A DNA stretch of 64,000 nt, from NCBI GenBank assembly GCA_905250115.1, contig CAJNOI010000019.1:1-64000 (forward strand), written 5' to 3'. The notes under the pieces are model-generated. The model saw only the letters and a list, made by a program, of their open reading frames with translations. It was not told where the DNA came from and made no database searches. Within the stretch, counting starts at the first letter, position 1. Each line of letters begins with the position of its first letter. A program made the translations under genes and the position numbers. Shown here piece after piece: positions 1-11,261 of this stretch. This stretch comes from Adineta steineri. Taxonomy: Eukaryota; Rotifera; Eurotatoria; Adinetida; Adinetidae.

Positions 1-577
1 TTTTCATTTTAAAATCTACAATGAAACTTGTCCTAGGTAGTATTTAAAAAAATAAAATACCTTTATCGTTATTTGATTGGTTACTTTCATTAACTAATAA
101 AATATATATCACATGCGTTTGTTATAAAATAAAAATAATAAAAAATAACAACACTGACTCAAATTTTTGTTTCTATTCTGAGCTGGATTTTTTTTTTCAA
201 AATCATTTTCCTTATTTTTATCATTACGCTCACCACAAAGTGCATAGATGTTTAATGAATAAGAATGATTTCGAATATTTTTAAACTTGTCATAAATAAA
301 TTTTCGTTTCATATATCTACATATATGCATACATGTATATATATATATACAAATGGTCGAGTACACTTATAGGAAAAAAGAATTTGATAATCATAATACT
401 ACTTGTATTCATTTTTGTTTTTATTTAAATTATCTAAATTTTTAAAACTTATTTATAGATTGAATAAAAATAATTACACATATTTTTGATCTATATATGT
501 GTGTATGGATATAAATGACGAATTATTCATACGAAAACAATAAAAAAACAATAAACGAATTAATTAAAAAGAAAAAA
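1..577. other. AT-rich sequence upstream of the G-alpha-s gene
   Basis: No gene is supported here. The sequence is AT-rich with short homopolymers and a TA/CA-rich tract near 320-350. It probably holds the promoter and 5' UTR of the G-protein gene. An in-frame ATG at 515 precedes the preferred start at 578 without an intervening stop. Confidence 0.5.
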
Positions 578-3519
578 ATGCCAAAACTTTGGAGTTGTAT
601 TGTATCACAAACAGATGAAGAAAAAAGACGTGCTCAAGTTAACAAACAAATAAATGCGAAATTAAAACATGATGAAAGAGTTTATAAAGCCACATACCGT
701 TTACTTCTTTTAGGTTCATTTCATTCATTTTCTCTATTTTATTTTGAAATTTATCAAATATTATTTTTTGTATAGGTGCGGGTGAATCGGGAAAATCTAC
801 AGTTGTTAAACAAATGAAAATTTTACATAATCCATTTACTGCACAGTAAGATTTCAATAAGATTTCTATTTTTTCTGCATGTTTGTATTTCATTCTATAG
901 AGAAAAACTTGATAAAGTACCTGATATTAAACGTAATATACGTGATGCGTTAACTGTATGTTTAATTTTTCTCTTTTCTAATATTTATATAATAATATCT
1001 AGAGTATTCTTCGTGCTTGTGATACAATTAATCCACCTATACGATTACAAAATCCAGAAAATCAAGCACGTGCTACATATATGTTAACAACAGCACATCA
1101 AATAGATTTTGATTATCCAGCAGAATTTTTTCAAAATGCACAAATTTTATGGAATGATGCAGGTGTACAAGAATGTTTTCACAGATCAAATGAATATCAA
1201 CTTGTTGATTGTGCTAAATAGTTAGTAGTTTATAATAGAGTTTTATTGTTTTCTCAATAGAAAATTTCAACAAATATTTTAGTTTTCTCGATACTATTAG
1301 TGAAATTAGTAAGCCAAATTATGTACCAAGTGATCAAGTAAGTTAAAATGATTCATTTGTTAGTATAAAGGTATATTATCTATTTATAACGAGGAAATGA
1401 TTCATCAGGTAGTTTTTTTTATCGAATAGCAGAAATTTCGTATGACTAAAGAAAGAATACATCATAGAATTGTTTTTATTATCTAATACAAAAAGTATGT
1501 TGGCAATTTCCTTTATGACATAATCTTCTGCGCACAAAACGTATTATAATATTTGCATTTTGAGGAAGCTAATGATTTTTAGTCTAAAAATCGAGAACTT
1601 TTCTTTATCACTTCTTAATTCAATTATAAGATTAATCTCAAGTGTATTTATTTTTCGTTTTAATATATGTCTAGACTCAAATGAATATATTTTTGTATTT
1701 TTTATTATACATAGTACCCTTTTCTTATAATTAGAAAAAAAATGCACTGAGCTCTGGTGCAATTTATGCTTGAGGATGAATGACAATATGTATAAATAGT
1801 TTTATAGAAGTTTACGATGACATTAATACATGTTCATATCTCTATAATTAGATAACTTTCTAAGAACTATTATTGATTTTACCTCGTCGTACATACCGAA
1901 GGTATAATCGAATTTATGTAAATTAAAACACATTAGTATTATTAAAACATTCTATAATCTAAAAATGATATTTTCTAGGACATTCTTCGTTGTCGTGTTC
2001 TTACCTCAGGCATTTATGAAACAATTTTTACTGTTGAGCGCGTACGTTTTCAGTAAGTATACGTTAATATTTACGTTATGAATGTAATGTATATGTGTCC
2101 ATCTAGTATGTTTGATGTGGGTGGACAACGTGAAGAACGTCGTAAATGGATTCAATGCTTTAATGATGTTACTGCAATAATATTTGTTACCGCATGTAGC
2201 GGTTTTAATTTAGTACTTATTGAAGATGAATGTCAAAATCGTCTAAAAGAATCACTTGAATTATTTAAAGCTATTTGGAATAATCGGTAAAATTTATAAA
2301 CAAAAAATAAAAAAACATTTATTTATTATTATTATTATTAAATATTTATAGTTGGTTAAAAACAATTTCAGTTATTTTATTTCTTAATAAACAAGATCTT
2401 CTAGCAGAAAAAATCAAAGGTGGTCACCGACTTGAAGCTCATTTTCCTGAATTTGCTCGTTATGCTATTTCAAATGCTGAATTAGGTAAATAAAAGAATT
2501 TATTTTACATAAATCATTCTTTTCAAAAGTATACGAAATAAATCTAAAAATACAACGATAACAATGAATGATCGATGCAGTAATAAATCATTCGAGAAGA
2601 GCGATTATTATGCATGTAATTGTTAAATATGTTGAAAATTATTTTTGCACAAAAATTCGAGTTTACATACAGAGTTTGACAACGAATAGTGATATACGTG
2701 CACTTGTTTCGTATAAAGTAAACCTGATTTTATTGATTTGAATCAAATTTAAGGAATGTATATTGTGTTTCCACTGACATATATTTCTTCACTCTATGTT
2801 ATAACATCAATTTATCTGAATCAGTATTGTTTCACTGAGAGTTATAACCGGTCCGGTCGGACCGTACCAGTGCCGGATCGGACCGGTGAAGGAGGTTGAA
2901 CCAATGGATTGATTATTTCATTGAAAAAACAATCACAATTCATTTTGAAATATATATGTACACATTTTTTCTGATTTTTTTCTTTTCTTTTAAATAAAAT
3001 GATCTATTAGTCAATCGTGCAAAAAAGAGTACAATCAGTACGTTGTTATACGCTGCTTATCTGTCTGCTTTGATATTTTTTCTTTAGTCTTAATCTAATT
3101 TTCCTTGTGTATATTATATGAAATTGTCGGTTTTTACCGGTCTAGAAGACTCTTAGACCGATCGGTTACAACTCTGATTCCTCTTAGACTCAATTTTCTT
3201 CTTTCAGTTAAATAAATTTTAATTAATGATTTTATTTTTAGACAGAGCCGAACCAAATGAAGATCCAGAAGTAACACGAGCTAAATATTTTATTCGTGAT
3301 GAATTCTTAGTAAATAAATTTATTAAAATTAAATAATTTACCAAAATACATAATATTATTTTTTCTATTTAGCGAATTAGTACAGCTATTGGTGACCAAC
3401 ATCATTTTTGTTATCCACACTTTACGTGTGCTGTTGATACAGAAAATATTCGTCGAGTATTCAATGATTGTCGCGATATCATTCAACGTATCCATTTAAG
3501 ACAGTACGAATTACTGTGA
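578..3519 (+). CDS. GNAS: Guanine nucleotide-binding protein alpha-s subunit
   Basis: GTPase subunit that couples receptors to adenylyl cyclase at the plasma membrane. Ten exons: 578-713, 776-845, 901-955, 1003-1220, 1283-1337, 1979-2052, 2107-2286, 2352-2485, 3242-3309, 3373-3519. They join in frame to 378 residues, against about 380 in the short human form. Visible landmarks are the P-loop GAGESGKST split by intron 1, LRCRVLTSG with the switch-I arginine, DVGGQR with the catalytic glutamine, NKQD, TCAVDT and the C-terminal receptor tail [17 protein letters not shown] and [18 protein letters not shown] identify the Gs rather than the Gi/Gq class. I chose the ATG at 578 (MPKLWSC) because it fits the family length; the in-frame ATG at 515 would add 21 Lys/Asn-rich residues. 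The N-terminus lacks the usual MGC palmitoylation context, with the first Cys at residue 7. Intron 5 (641 bp) and intron 8 (756 bp) are much longer than the others; intron 8 holds a small inverted-repeat element. Confidence 0.93.
2838..3175. repeat. Small inverted-repeat element in G-alpha-s intron 8
   Basis: The left end (AGAGTTATAACCGGTCCGG, from about 2838) and the right end (reverse complement AGAGTTGTAACCGATCGG, ending at about 3175) are imperfect inverted repeats of roughly 20 bp enclosing about 300 bp. The left arm also contains a GC-rich near-palindrome at 2846-2887. It looks like a MITE or degenerate DNA transposon. No clear target-site duplication was seen and no coding capacity is present. 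Confidence 0.45.
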
Positions 3520-4659
3520 TTCTTTTTTCTTCGAATTTTGATCATCTATACCTATTTTTTTAAAGATATATCTTCTTTCATTTCTATGTTCTGTTTATCC
3601 TAACAGATTCAAAATAAGTGTTTTCTTTTTCTTCGTATATTTTTGACTGAAAACAAAAATAGCCTTATTATTTCTATTTTATGCTTAACATATATCTAAT
3701 TTGAACAAAAGAAAGTATTAAGATATGTAAGTGAATTCTTTTTGGTGCTGTTTACTTTCTTGTAAGCTCAATTCCTTTTTCCTATTTCATACTTTAATAT
3801 GTACAGTTAATTGTGGTTTAATTTCTTCTTCTTCTTTTCTTTTTTTTCACGTATATCTATGCTAACAGTGACTGTAAAGACAATAATTTCCTTGAAAAAA
3901 AAATTATAGTATTTAAATCTCGGCTTAAATGTATTTTCATAGATCTGAGACGCAATAGTCATCGGTTGTTTTGTAATCTGTCAACTAATACGATGACCTA
4001 AAAAACCATGAAACTGGTGTGTGTTTTTTTTCTAATTATTCTTTCTCTCTCTCTTTCATTCTTTTTTATATTTTTCAAAACAAAATTTGCATGCTATATT
4101 AAAAAACATTGTCTAATTTGAAATTTAACTTTTTTTTTTCTATGAAACGTTTATACACGTATGTTCTTTTCATTCTAATGCTTGCTCACTTGATCTCGCT
4201 TTCCTTTTTTACTGTCGCGCTCTTCTTCTTTTTTTCTTTTTCAAGAAAAACAAATGTATTTGTATTTTCATTTTTTCTTGCTGTATCTGTGAGTGTGTGT
4301 CTTTTCTAACTCCTTGAATGAAGTTTTTTGACACACACAAATAAAGAAAATCCAGAAAAAGACTATTAGTAACAATAAAAATTTTAGTCATATGTTATAA
4401 TAGAATATTTATCAATGACAAAAACTAACATAAATGATTATGAAATAAAAATATATGAGATAGTTCGTTTCAAAGAGATCTATTGTAGAAAATTATTCAT
4501 ATAAAATATTTATATCCTATACAATATGTATATATATTTGATTTGTTCTCTTATTTGACCTATCTGTCAATGTCATGCTTCACTTGTTTTTCTCTTCATA
4601 TTGTCAAGTTTGTCTTGATACCTTTTTTTTGTATCATAATAGTTTTGAGAATCTATAAA
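3520..4659. other. Intergenic, between G-alpha-s and STT3B
   Basis: About 1.1 kb of T-rich low-complexity sequence with many poly-T runs. It must contain the 3' UTR of the G-protein gene and the promoter of STT3B. No coding exon or RNA gene was recognised. Short reading frames at 4109-4391 are T/A-run artefacts. Confidence 0.5.
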
Positions 4660-7559
4660 ATGACAACTGTCAATGATAATTCTTCTGAATATATAACAAA
4701 TTCATCATCATCATCATCAGCTGGTCTAAAATCATTAATTACTGTTATTATTTTGATATGTGTTTGTATATCTGGTTTTATATCTCGTTTATTTTCCATT
4801 ATTCGTTTTGAATCAGTTATACATGAATTTGATCCATGGTTTAATTATCGATCAACTGTTTATATGACAGATAATGGTTTTTATAATTTTCTTAATTGGT
4901 TTGATGACCTTGCTTGGTATCCGCTTGGACGTATTGTTGGTGGCACTGTTTTTCCAGGTACTTAAATATCTCATTTTGCCTTCTTGTATATTAAGATTAA
5001 TTATTTATTACGTGTATATATATTAAGGTTTAATGGTTACTAGTGGTGCTATTCATTGGTTTTTTCATATGATCAATATTCCAATACATATTCGTGAAAT
5101 ATGTGTTTTTCTTGCGCCCATTTTTAGTGGTTTAACAGCTCTTGCTACATATTTATTAACAAAAGAATTATGGTCAAAACGTGCTGGATTATTTGCAGCT
5201 GCATTTATTGCTATTGCACCAGGATATTCATCACGTAGTGTCGCTGGATCATATGATAATGAAGGTATTGATTTCTTTTAATAAAAAAAAACACACACAC
5301 ACATACAGTTTTCAATTTTAGCTATTGCTATTTTTGCTCTTATATTTACTTATTATCTTTGGATACGTTCAATTAAAACTGGTAGTATATTTTGGTCATC
5401 TTGTACAGCTTTATCATATTTCTATATGGTATAATAAATTGAAAATATTCTGTAAAGTAATAAAATACGAAATTATTTTTAGGTATCCGCATGGGGTGGT
5501 TATGTATTTATAATAAATTTAATTCCAGTACATGTAGGGTTTCTACTTCTTCTTGGTCGATATTCACTTCGTCTTTATGTATCTTATTCAATATTTTATA
5601 TTCTTGGTTTAATACTTTCTATGCAAATTCCATTTGTTGGTTTTCAACCTGTTCGTACTAGTGAGCATATGATAGCAGCTGGCATTTTTATACTTTTACA
5701 AGCATATACATTTTTTGATTATCTCTATAACAAATTAAGATATGTTAGAAATATAGAAACAATATTTTTTAATTTAAGTGTTATCATTAGTATTATTGTA
5801 TTTGCAATCGTTGTTTTATTAACATATACTGGTTATATTGCACCGTGGTCGGGAAGATTTTATTCATTGTGGGATACAAGTTATGCTGCAAAACATATAC
5901 CTATTATTATAAGTGTTAGTGAACATCAACCAACAACATGGACATCGTTTTTTTTTCGGTAAAATTTGTTTTTGAAAAGAAATTTATTTAAATATGAATA
6001 TATGAACTTTTAGATCTTCATCTATTAATTTGTTTATATCCTGTTGGTGCATGGTTTTGTGTTAAAGATTTGAATGATGAACGTGTTTTTATTCTTCTCT
6101 ATGCAGTTTTTGCATCTTATTTTGCTGGAGTTATGATTCGTTTAATGTTAACACTAACACCATGTGTTTGTATACTTGGTAACAAATAAATATCTATTTT
6201 TTTTAATATTATTTTGAGTATTTATTCATAGCTGCAATTGCTCTATCAAAAACTCTTGATTATTATGCTGATGCTGAATCATCAGAAATGGTTTCAAACT
6301 ATGATGATTCTGTTAGCATTTGTGATGAAGTAGAAAATGATGAAAATAATCAATATTTAGATAATAATGCACAAAATATTGATGAAACGGACGATAACGA
6401 CGACGATCAAAATTTTCTCACATCAAATATCAAAATAATTGTTGTTACTTGTAGTATGTAAATTTGTTTTTTTCTAAGATTAATTAGAGATTATAATAGA
6501 GACAACGATTTTCGTTGGATTGTTTTCAGTCTAGTACGGTTTTATCTAATGTTTAAAATCAGATAATAATTAATCGATTCTTAAAAATATAATAATTGTT
6601 TTAGTTGCTATGATGTTATTACTTTTCATTGTTCATTGTACATGGATTACAGCAACTGCATATTCATCTCCATCAATTGTTCTTGTATCTTACAATAGCG
6701 ATGGAACACGTGCTATCGTTGATGATTATCGTGAAGCTTATTATTGGTTAAGACAAAATACTCCAGAAAAAGCTCGTATTATGTCTTGGTGGGATTATGG
6801 TTATCAAATTGCTGGTATGAGTAATCGAACTGTTTTAGTTGATAATAATACATGGAATAACAGTCATATTGCGTTAGTTGGAAAAGCTATGGCAAGCAAT
6901 GAAACCGAAGCTTATAAAATTATGACAATGCTTGATGTCGATTATATTTTAGTAATATTTGGTGGTGTGATTGGATTTAGTGGTGATGATATTAATAAAT
7001 TTTTGTGGATGGTTAGAATTGCAGAAGGTATGAACATAAAAAGTATAGAGACAAACAAAAGATTTTCTTTTATATAAATAATAGGTGAACATCCAAAGGA
7101 TATAAAGGAAAATAATTATTTTAATGACAATAAAGAATATCGTGTTGATAAATCTGGTTCACCAATATTATTTAACTGTTTAATGTATAAATTATGTTAT
7201 TATCGTTTTGGTGAATTATATACTGATAGTGCACAACCATCTGGGTAATTTATGTTGTTAATAAAAATATAATATAAAACTTATCTTTTTTTTTCAGTTT
7301 TGATCGAACACGATCTGTTGAAATTGGACATAAAAATTTTGATTTAGAACATGTTGAAGAAGCTTATACAAGTGCAAATTGGATTGTTCGTATATATAGA
7401 GTTAAAAAACTTTCTAATCGTTTTCAAGCAAAAGATGCTCTTGAAAAATTAACTTCTTCATTATCGGAAGAATCTTTTGAGAAAAATGATGGAAAAGGTG
7501 TAATTTTAAATAAACCACATGTAAAAAAAGGTACGAAAAAATCGATGCGTCGAACATAA
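4660..7559 (+). CDS. STT3B: Oligosaccharyltransferase catalytic subunit STT3B
   Basis: Multi-pass ER membrane enzyme transferring the lipid-linked glycan to Asn of N-X-S/T sequons. Nine exons: 4660-4957, 5028-5264, 5322-5428, 5483-5958, 6014-6178, 6232-6453, 6605-7027, 7085-7244, 7298-7559. Seen: [12 protein letters not shown] (first catalytic Asp loop), [11 protein letters not shown] (second acidic motif), [10 protein letters not shown] (external loop 5 Glu motif), and SWWDYGYQI (the WWDYG acceptor-binding motif). The B paralogue is favoured over A by ASYN-like [44 protein letters not shown] and a basic tail. An acidic Asp/Asn-rich insert (about 6285-6420) replaces the usual linker. The exon sum is 2350 nt, one base too many. 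The break lies at the end of exon 4, where nine T at 5948-5956 give FFF-R instead of the family FFFD; eight T would restore the frame into exon 5 (about 782 residues). The start at 4660 gives the short lumen-free N-terminus; an upstream in-frame ATG at 4543 is less likely. Confidence 0.92.
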
Positions 7560-8128
7560 TGACATATTATAATCATATTTGTTCACTAATTTTAATCTTG
7601 TAACTATGTTAAGTCTAGAACATTTTATTTTATGATTATTCTCTTTTGTTCACGTATATTAATTTTTTTCTTGAATTTTTATAGGATATGTTAAAATCTG
7701 ACAACTAAATCTTTGTTGTTTTTTTTAAATAAAATAAATCTGAGAAATCTGATACTTGTTCATCTATATGATCAAATCATGGATTTAAAATTAAATATAA
7801 ATGTATATACTTGAAACTAGTTGAATCATAGTTCGACTATGAAATGATAATTATCGTTTTTATAGAAGTTTAGCTTAAAGAATAGGAAATACTATGAAGA
7901 GAATAATTCTTTTTTTAAGTTTATTTATAAAAACTATTAAATTACATAGAGTGATCATTTCAATCGTTACAAGCAGCATTTTAAATGATCCTTAACCGGT
8001 ATATCATAACATTCATTTTCTTTATAATCTATTAACTTGTTTTACGAGTTAATACGAAAGACAACATTGTTTTTCTAGAAATTAGTGATTGTATAAAATG
8101 AATCTTTTAACAGAACAATACTATTTTG
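7560..8128. other. Intergenic between convergent STT3B and the 166-residue gene
   Basis: Convergent 3' ends. An AATAAA-type signal lies in the overlapping AAATAAAATAAATC stretch near 7727-7740, suitable for STT3B. No gene was seen. Confidence 0.5.
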
Positions 8129-8629
8129 TCAATTGTCATTTGGTTGTTCTCCAATTTTACCATTCATATGCTGACGAAGTTCATCACCTAATGTATCAGC
8201 TAGTTCAGCTGCTAATTGTAATGCAATATCATGTTCATCAGGTTCATGTTTTGTACGTTCAGCTCGTTCAAATAAAATTCCAATAGCTGCTTGACGTAGA
8301 TATGTTGACAAAGATTCAACATCGAAAATTTTAACATACATTGGAAAATTATACTGACGACTCATTTCATTTATGCCAGCTTCATTCATACAATAAATAT
8401 AATATATTGTATTAAAAAGGACAATATCAGCATCAACAACGACATGCTCTGATTTTGGTATGAAAAAATGTAATAAACGAATATTGGTACGATGATTTGA
8501 AATATAAGCTAAACAACGAGCTCTATCAGTAAATCGACAAAATAATTGTGATCTAAAAATTGTTCCAAAATTTCCATATTCATCTTGAAGGTCAAGTAGA
8601 ACGAGAAAAGAAGGATTAACAGCCGCCAT
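8129..8629 (-). CDS. Unrecognised 166-residue protein
   Basis: Single open exon of 166 residues starting MAAVNPSFLVLLDLQDEYGN. I do not recognise the family. Sequence is well mixed (not low complexity), moderately acidic at the C-terminal third (EPDEHDIALQLAAELADTLG), with hydrophobic stretches but no clear signal peptide or membrane span. The start is supported by its context: the ATG follows two polypyrimidine-AG acceptors on the minus strand (TTTTTTTTCTAG ending at 8645, and a further CTAG nearer the ATG). It begins only 49 bp after the stop of the B-box gene on the same strand. It may be the downstream gene of a two-gene operon, or a last exon of the B-box gene: a weak donor inside the last codons of that gene could join in frame. 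The operon reading is preferred. Confidence 0.65.
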   Translation of the reverse strand: MAAVNPSFLVLLDLQDEYGNFGTIFRSQLFCRFTDRARCLAYISNHRTNIRLLHFFIPKSEHVVVDADIVLFNTIYYIYCMNEAGINEMSRQYNFPMYVKIFDVESLSTYLRQAAIGILFERAERTKHEPDEHDIALQLAAELADTLGDELRQHMNGKIGEQPNDN

Positions 8630-8644
8630 GTATCTAGAAGTAAA

Positions 8645-8656
8645 CTAGAAAAAAAA
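8645..8656 (-). promoter_or_regulatory. Candidate trans-splice acceptor
   Basis: On the minus strand this reads eight T then CTAG, a strong 3' splice site 16 bases before the ATG at 8629 and after the stop codon of the upstream gene, with no convincing upstream donor. This is the arrangement expected for spliced-leader addition to a downstream operon gene. Confidence 0.45.
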
Positions 8657-8678
8657 TGATTATATTATTCATATTTAT

Positions 8679-10001
8679 TTATCGAACACATCGATTTTCA
8701 TTCAGAAATACAGATAATTGTTTATATAGTTTAATACCCTCTTCAAAACAAAAACGTCCTCTGTCTTTATCACCTCGGTCAATATAAATATCACCAATTT
8801 TTTTATATTCATTTGCTGTATCAATAAACCATTGAACTATTAGACGATGTTCATTTTCGAACATTGCTTTTATTTTTGTATATCGTTGAAAAAAAATGAC
8901 TACGGTCATTATCATCAACTAATGGAATACCATGAATATATATAGAATGAACATCGTCTGATTCCGAAATAGTATCTAATAAATGGTTCCGTTCATCCGA
9001 TACCATATCGATTATATCAATAAAAACTGTTATTTGTTTACTATGTTTTAATATATGAAGAAATTCAACTTTGTCATTGAATATTTGAACAGAATGATTA
9101 GTTTGTTTATTTAGAATATCAGGTATTTGTGATTGAATAGTCGAAGGTAACTGAAGAACTAGAAGATCATTCTTCTCATTTGGATCAAGAAGATCTTGAC
9201 ATTCAATCGGTAAAACATCGCATGATTCAAGAATATTTTCAGGTTCTTCTTTCGGTATCACACTTGGCTCGGTTGATTGTAAAACTGAAACATCTATAAA
9301 TTTAAAATGATTTATTTATAATAAATTATACCTTCGGGAGCAGAGTTGTTACGGATGTCAGCGTTATTTAATTGTGGTTTATCAAGTTCATTATTACAAG
9401 AAGAGTCAATATCATTCGTATTTCTGCATAATTCAATAGGCTGAGAGTATGAAGGAATTTTAATCATTGTATTTTGTTTTGTTGTTATAACTTTAATTAA
9501 ATGAATCGGTGTTAAATTCTTATCTGTTATTAGCTCTATATCACATGGTGTTTCTAATTGTTCTTTTATATTTATTAATTTCTCTTTCCATTGATGAAGT
9601 TCAGTCTCAGTAAAATGATCATTTTCACGTCCAGTGAAAAGTTCATCACGAAAATGATTCAATATTGTTTTCATTCGATTATTTGATTCATCAAGCATTT
9701 GTTGAAGTTCAGTACGCGCTGTCTCGGCTGTTTGTTGAATTTTAGATATTGTATCATGTTCCCATACATCAATTTGTGAAAATAATGGATGCTCCTGACG
9801 TTTTTCATGTTGATTATAAATATGTTGTAAATGAACATATTGTTGTTCGATATTACCAAGCTCATTTGATAAATATGTTCGATGTTCAGATGCATGATCA
9901 ATACAAAATGATGTTTGACAGCCTTCACATAGTAATACCCATCTTTTTAAACCACATTTTGTACATGGTTTTTTATCATTGCTAGGTGAATTTGCTGACA
10001 T
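8679..10001 (-). CDS. B-box-like zinc finger, coiled-coil protein
   Basis: Two exons, 9332-10001 and 8679-9293, separated by a 38-bp intron (9294-9331). Residues about 10-45 hold a zinc-binding pattern CTKCGLKRWVLLCEGC...FCIDHASEH, B-box-like, followed by about 120 residues of Gln/Glu-rich predicted coiled coil, a polar linker, a module with ITVFIDIIDMVSDE...VHSIYIHGI, and a C-terminal helical stretch (ANEYKKIGDIYIDRGDKDRG) that resembles one tetratricopeptide unit. I associate this combination with expanded rotifer families, but no function is claimed. The two exons sum to 1285 nt. The frame breaks at eight A on the plus strand (8889-8896): reading seven joins SHFF directly to QRYTKIKAMFE and restores a 427-residue protein. 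It could be a sequencing indel or a decayed gene. The 166-residue gene follows closely. Confidence 0.75.
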
Positions 10002-11261
10002 GTTTTAAATGAATTTTACTTTTTTGTTTTTATTCTTTTACCAATTTTGTTAATGTCGTAAAAGAAAAGAACATTTTTGGTAAGAAAAAGAAAACTTCAA
10101 ATATTTACAGAAGCAATAGGCATCATTACAGATGAAATAATAGTAAAAAAACGTGTAGAAATTTCTTTATTTCTCTTGTTGTCGTTTCTTAACCTTTATA
10201 AACTCATACAGGTGTAATAAAATCATAAAATATGCTACTTCTATTTAAGTTGTATTTTATAAGATTAGAATTTGCTTGACTTAGATTTATATCAACATAT
10301 ATATATATATATATATATATTGTAACAAATAATCATTTGAATTATTTAATTGCAGCAACTACGCTGCTCTGATCTTGTTTATTTTCAGTTGAATAAACTA
10401 AATTTATTTACTTATTCAAATCAAGGTCTGTTTAGAAACGGTACTATAAAATATTGCTACTATTTAAAATTCGTCTATCGCAACAGGAAATTATACGAGA
10501 ATAATATGATGTTTTTCACTAAAAACAAAATTTTGTTTTTTCTTATTTATTGCATATTTGTATGCAAATTAGATATTCTATTTATAGTTGATAATTTGCA
10601 TATAGATTGAATTAAAATGAAAGACAACAAAAATATTTGTTTTTTGCTTCATTAGGTTGACCCATAGTGAAAATGTTTTCTAAGAGTAATTATTAATCGG
10701 TTACAAGAAAAATAACATCGTTGTTTTTCGTAATATAATATTAATTGCTGTATGGTGTAATTGCATCTTTTAGAAACAATTTTACTAGAAGAACTATAGT
10801 CTCATTACCAATCGGTTTCTATGTAATTAAGATAATAAAAAAAGATATTGATTGAATTACAATACCAAGTTTGTGATTAATATATACAAATGCATTTTAT
10901 GATTCATCTTTCTTAGTAATGGGTACATGAGGTTTTTTAAATATTTACTCATAGTTGATATGTATATATTGGAAAATAATGATTAAATGTATTCAAATAT
11001 TGATCTTTTATAAATAGAGAATGTATTTCTTAGTGATCTTACTGTTAAAAAACATTCATTATACATGAAATTTGATTCAAATATTTTATACAATAGAAAA
11101 ACAATCATCTGTAAGAAATAATGCTTGTATTTTATTGGAATTTGTCAGAAAAAAAAATTGCTTAATACCGTGCCAAAACTATATATATATATATATTTAA
11201 TAAAATTGGAAATAATAAAAAAAAAGATCTTTCGAGATTGAATATGCAGAAAAAAAAATCT
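10002..11261. other. Intergenic AT-rich sequence with a TA microsatellite
   Basis: About 1.26 kb without a supported gene, including a (TA)n tract at about 10298-10320 and another TA run near 11180. The reading frame at 10350-10610 is low complexity with no splice or family support. Confidence 0.5.

Noticed and set aside
109..366. Minus-strand frame of 85 codons at the left end
   Set aside because: Lys/Asn/Tyr-rich low complexity, no splice or family support.
10295..10322. TA repeat as a possible origin or CRISPR-like array
   Set aside because: A simple microsatellite with no spacers; the genome is animal nuclear DNA.
10350..10610. 86-codon plus-strand frame
   Set aside because: Phe/Asn/Tyr-rich, non-ATG context, no splice sites or similarity.
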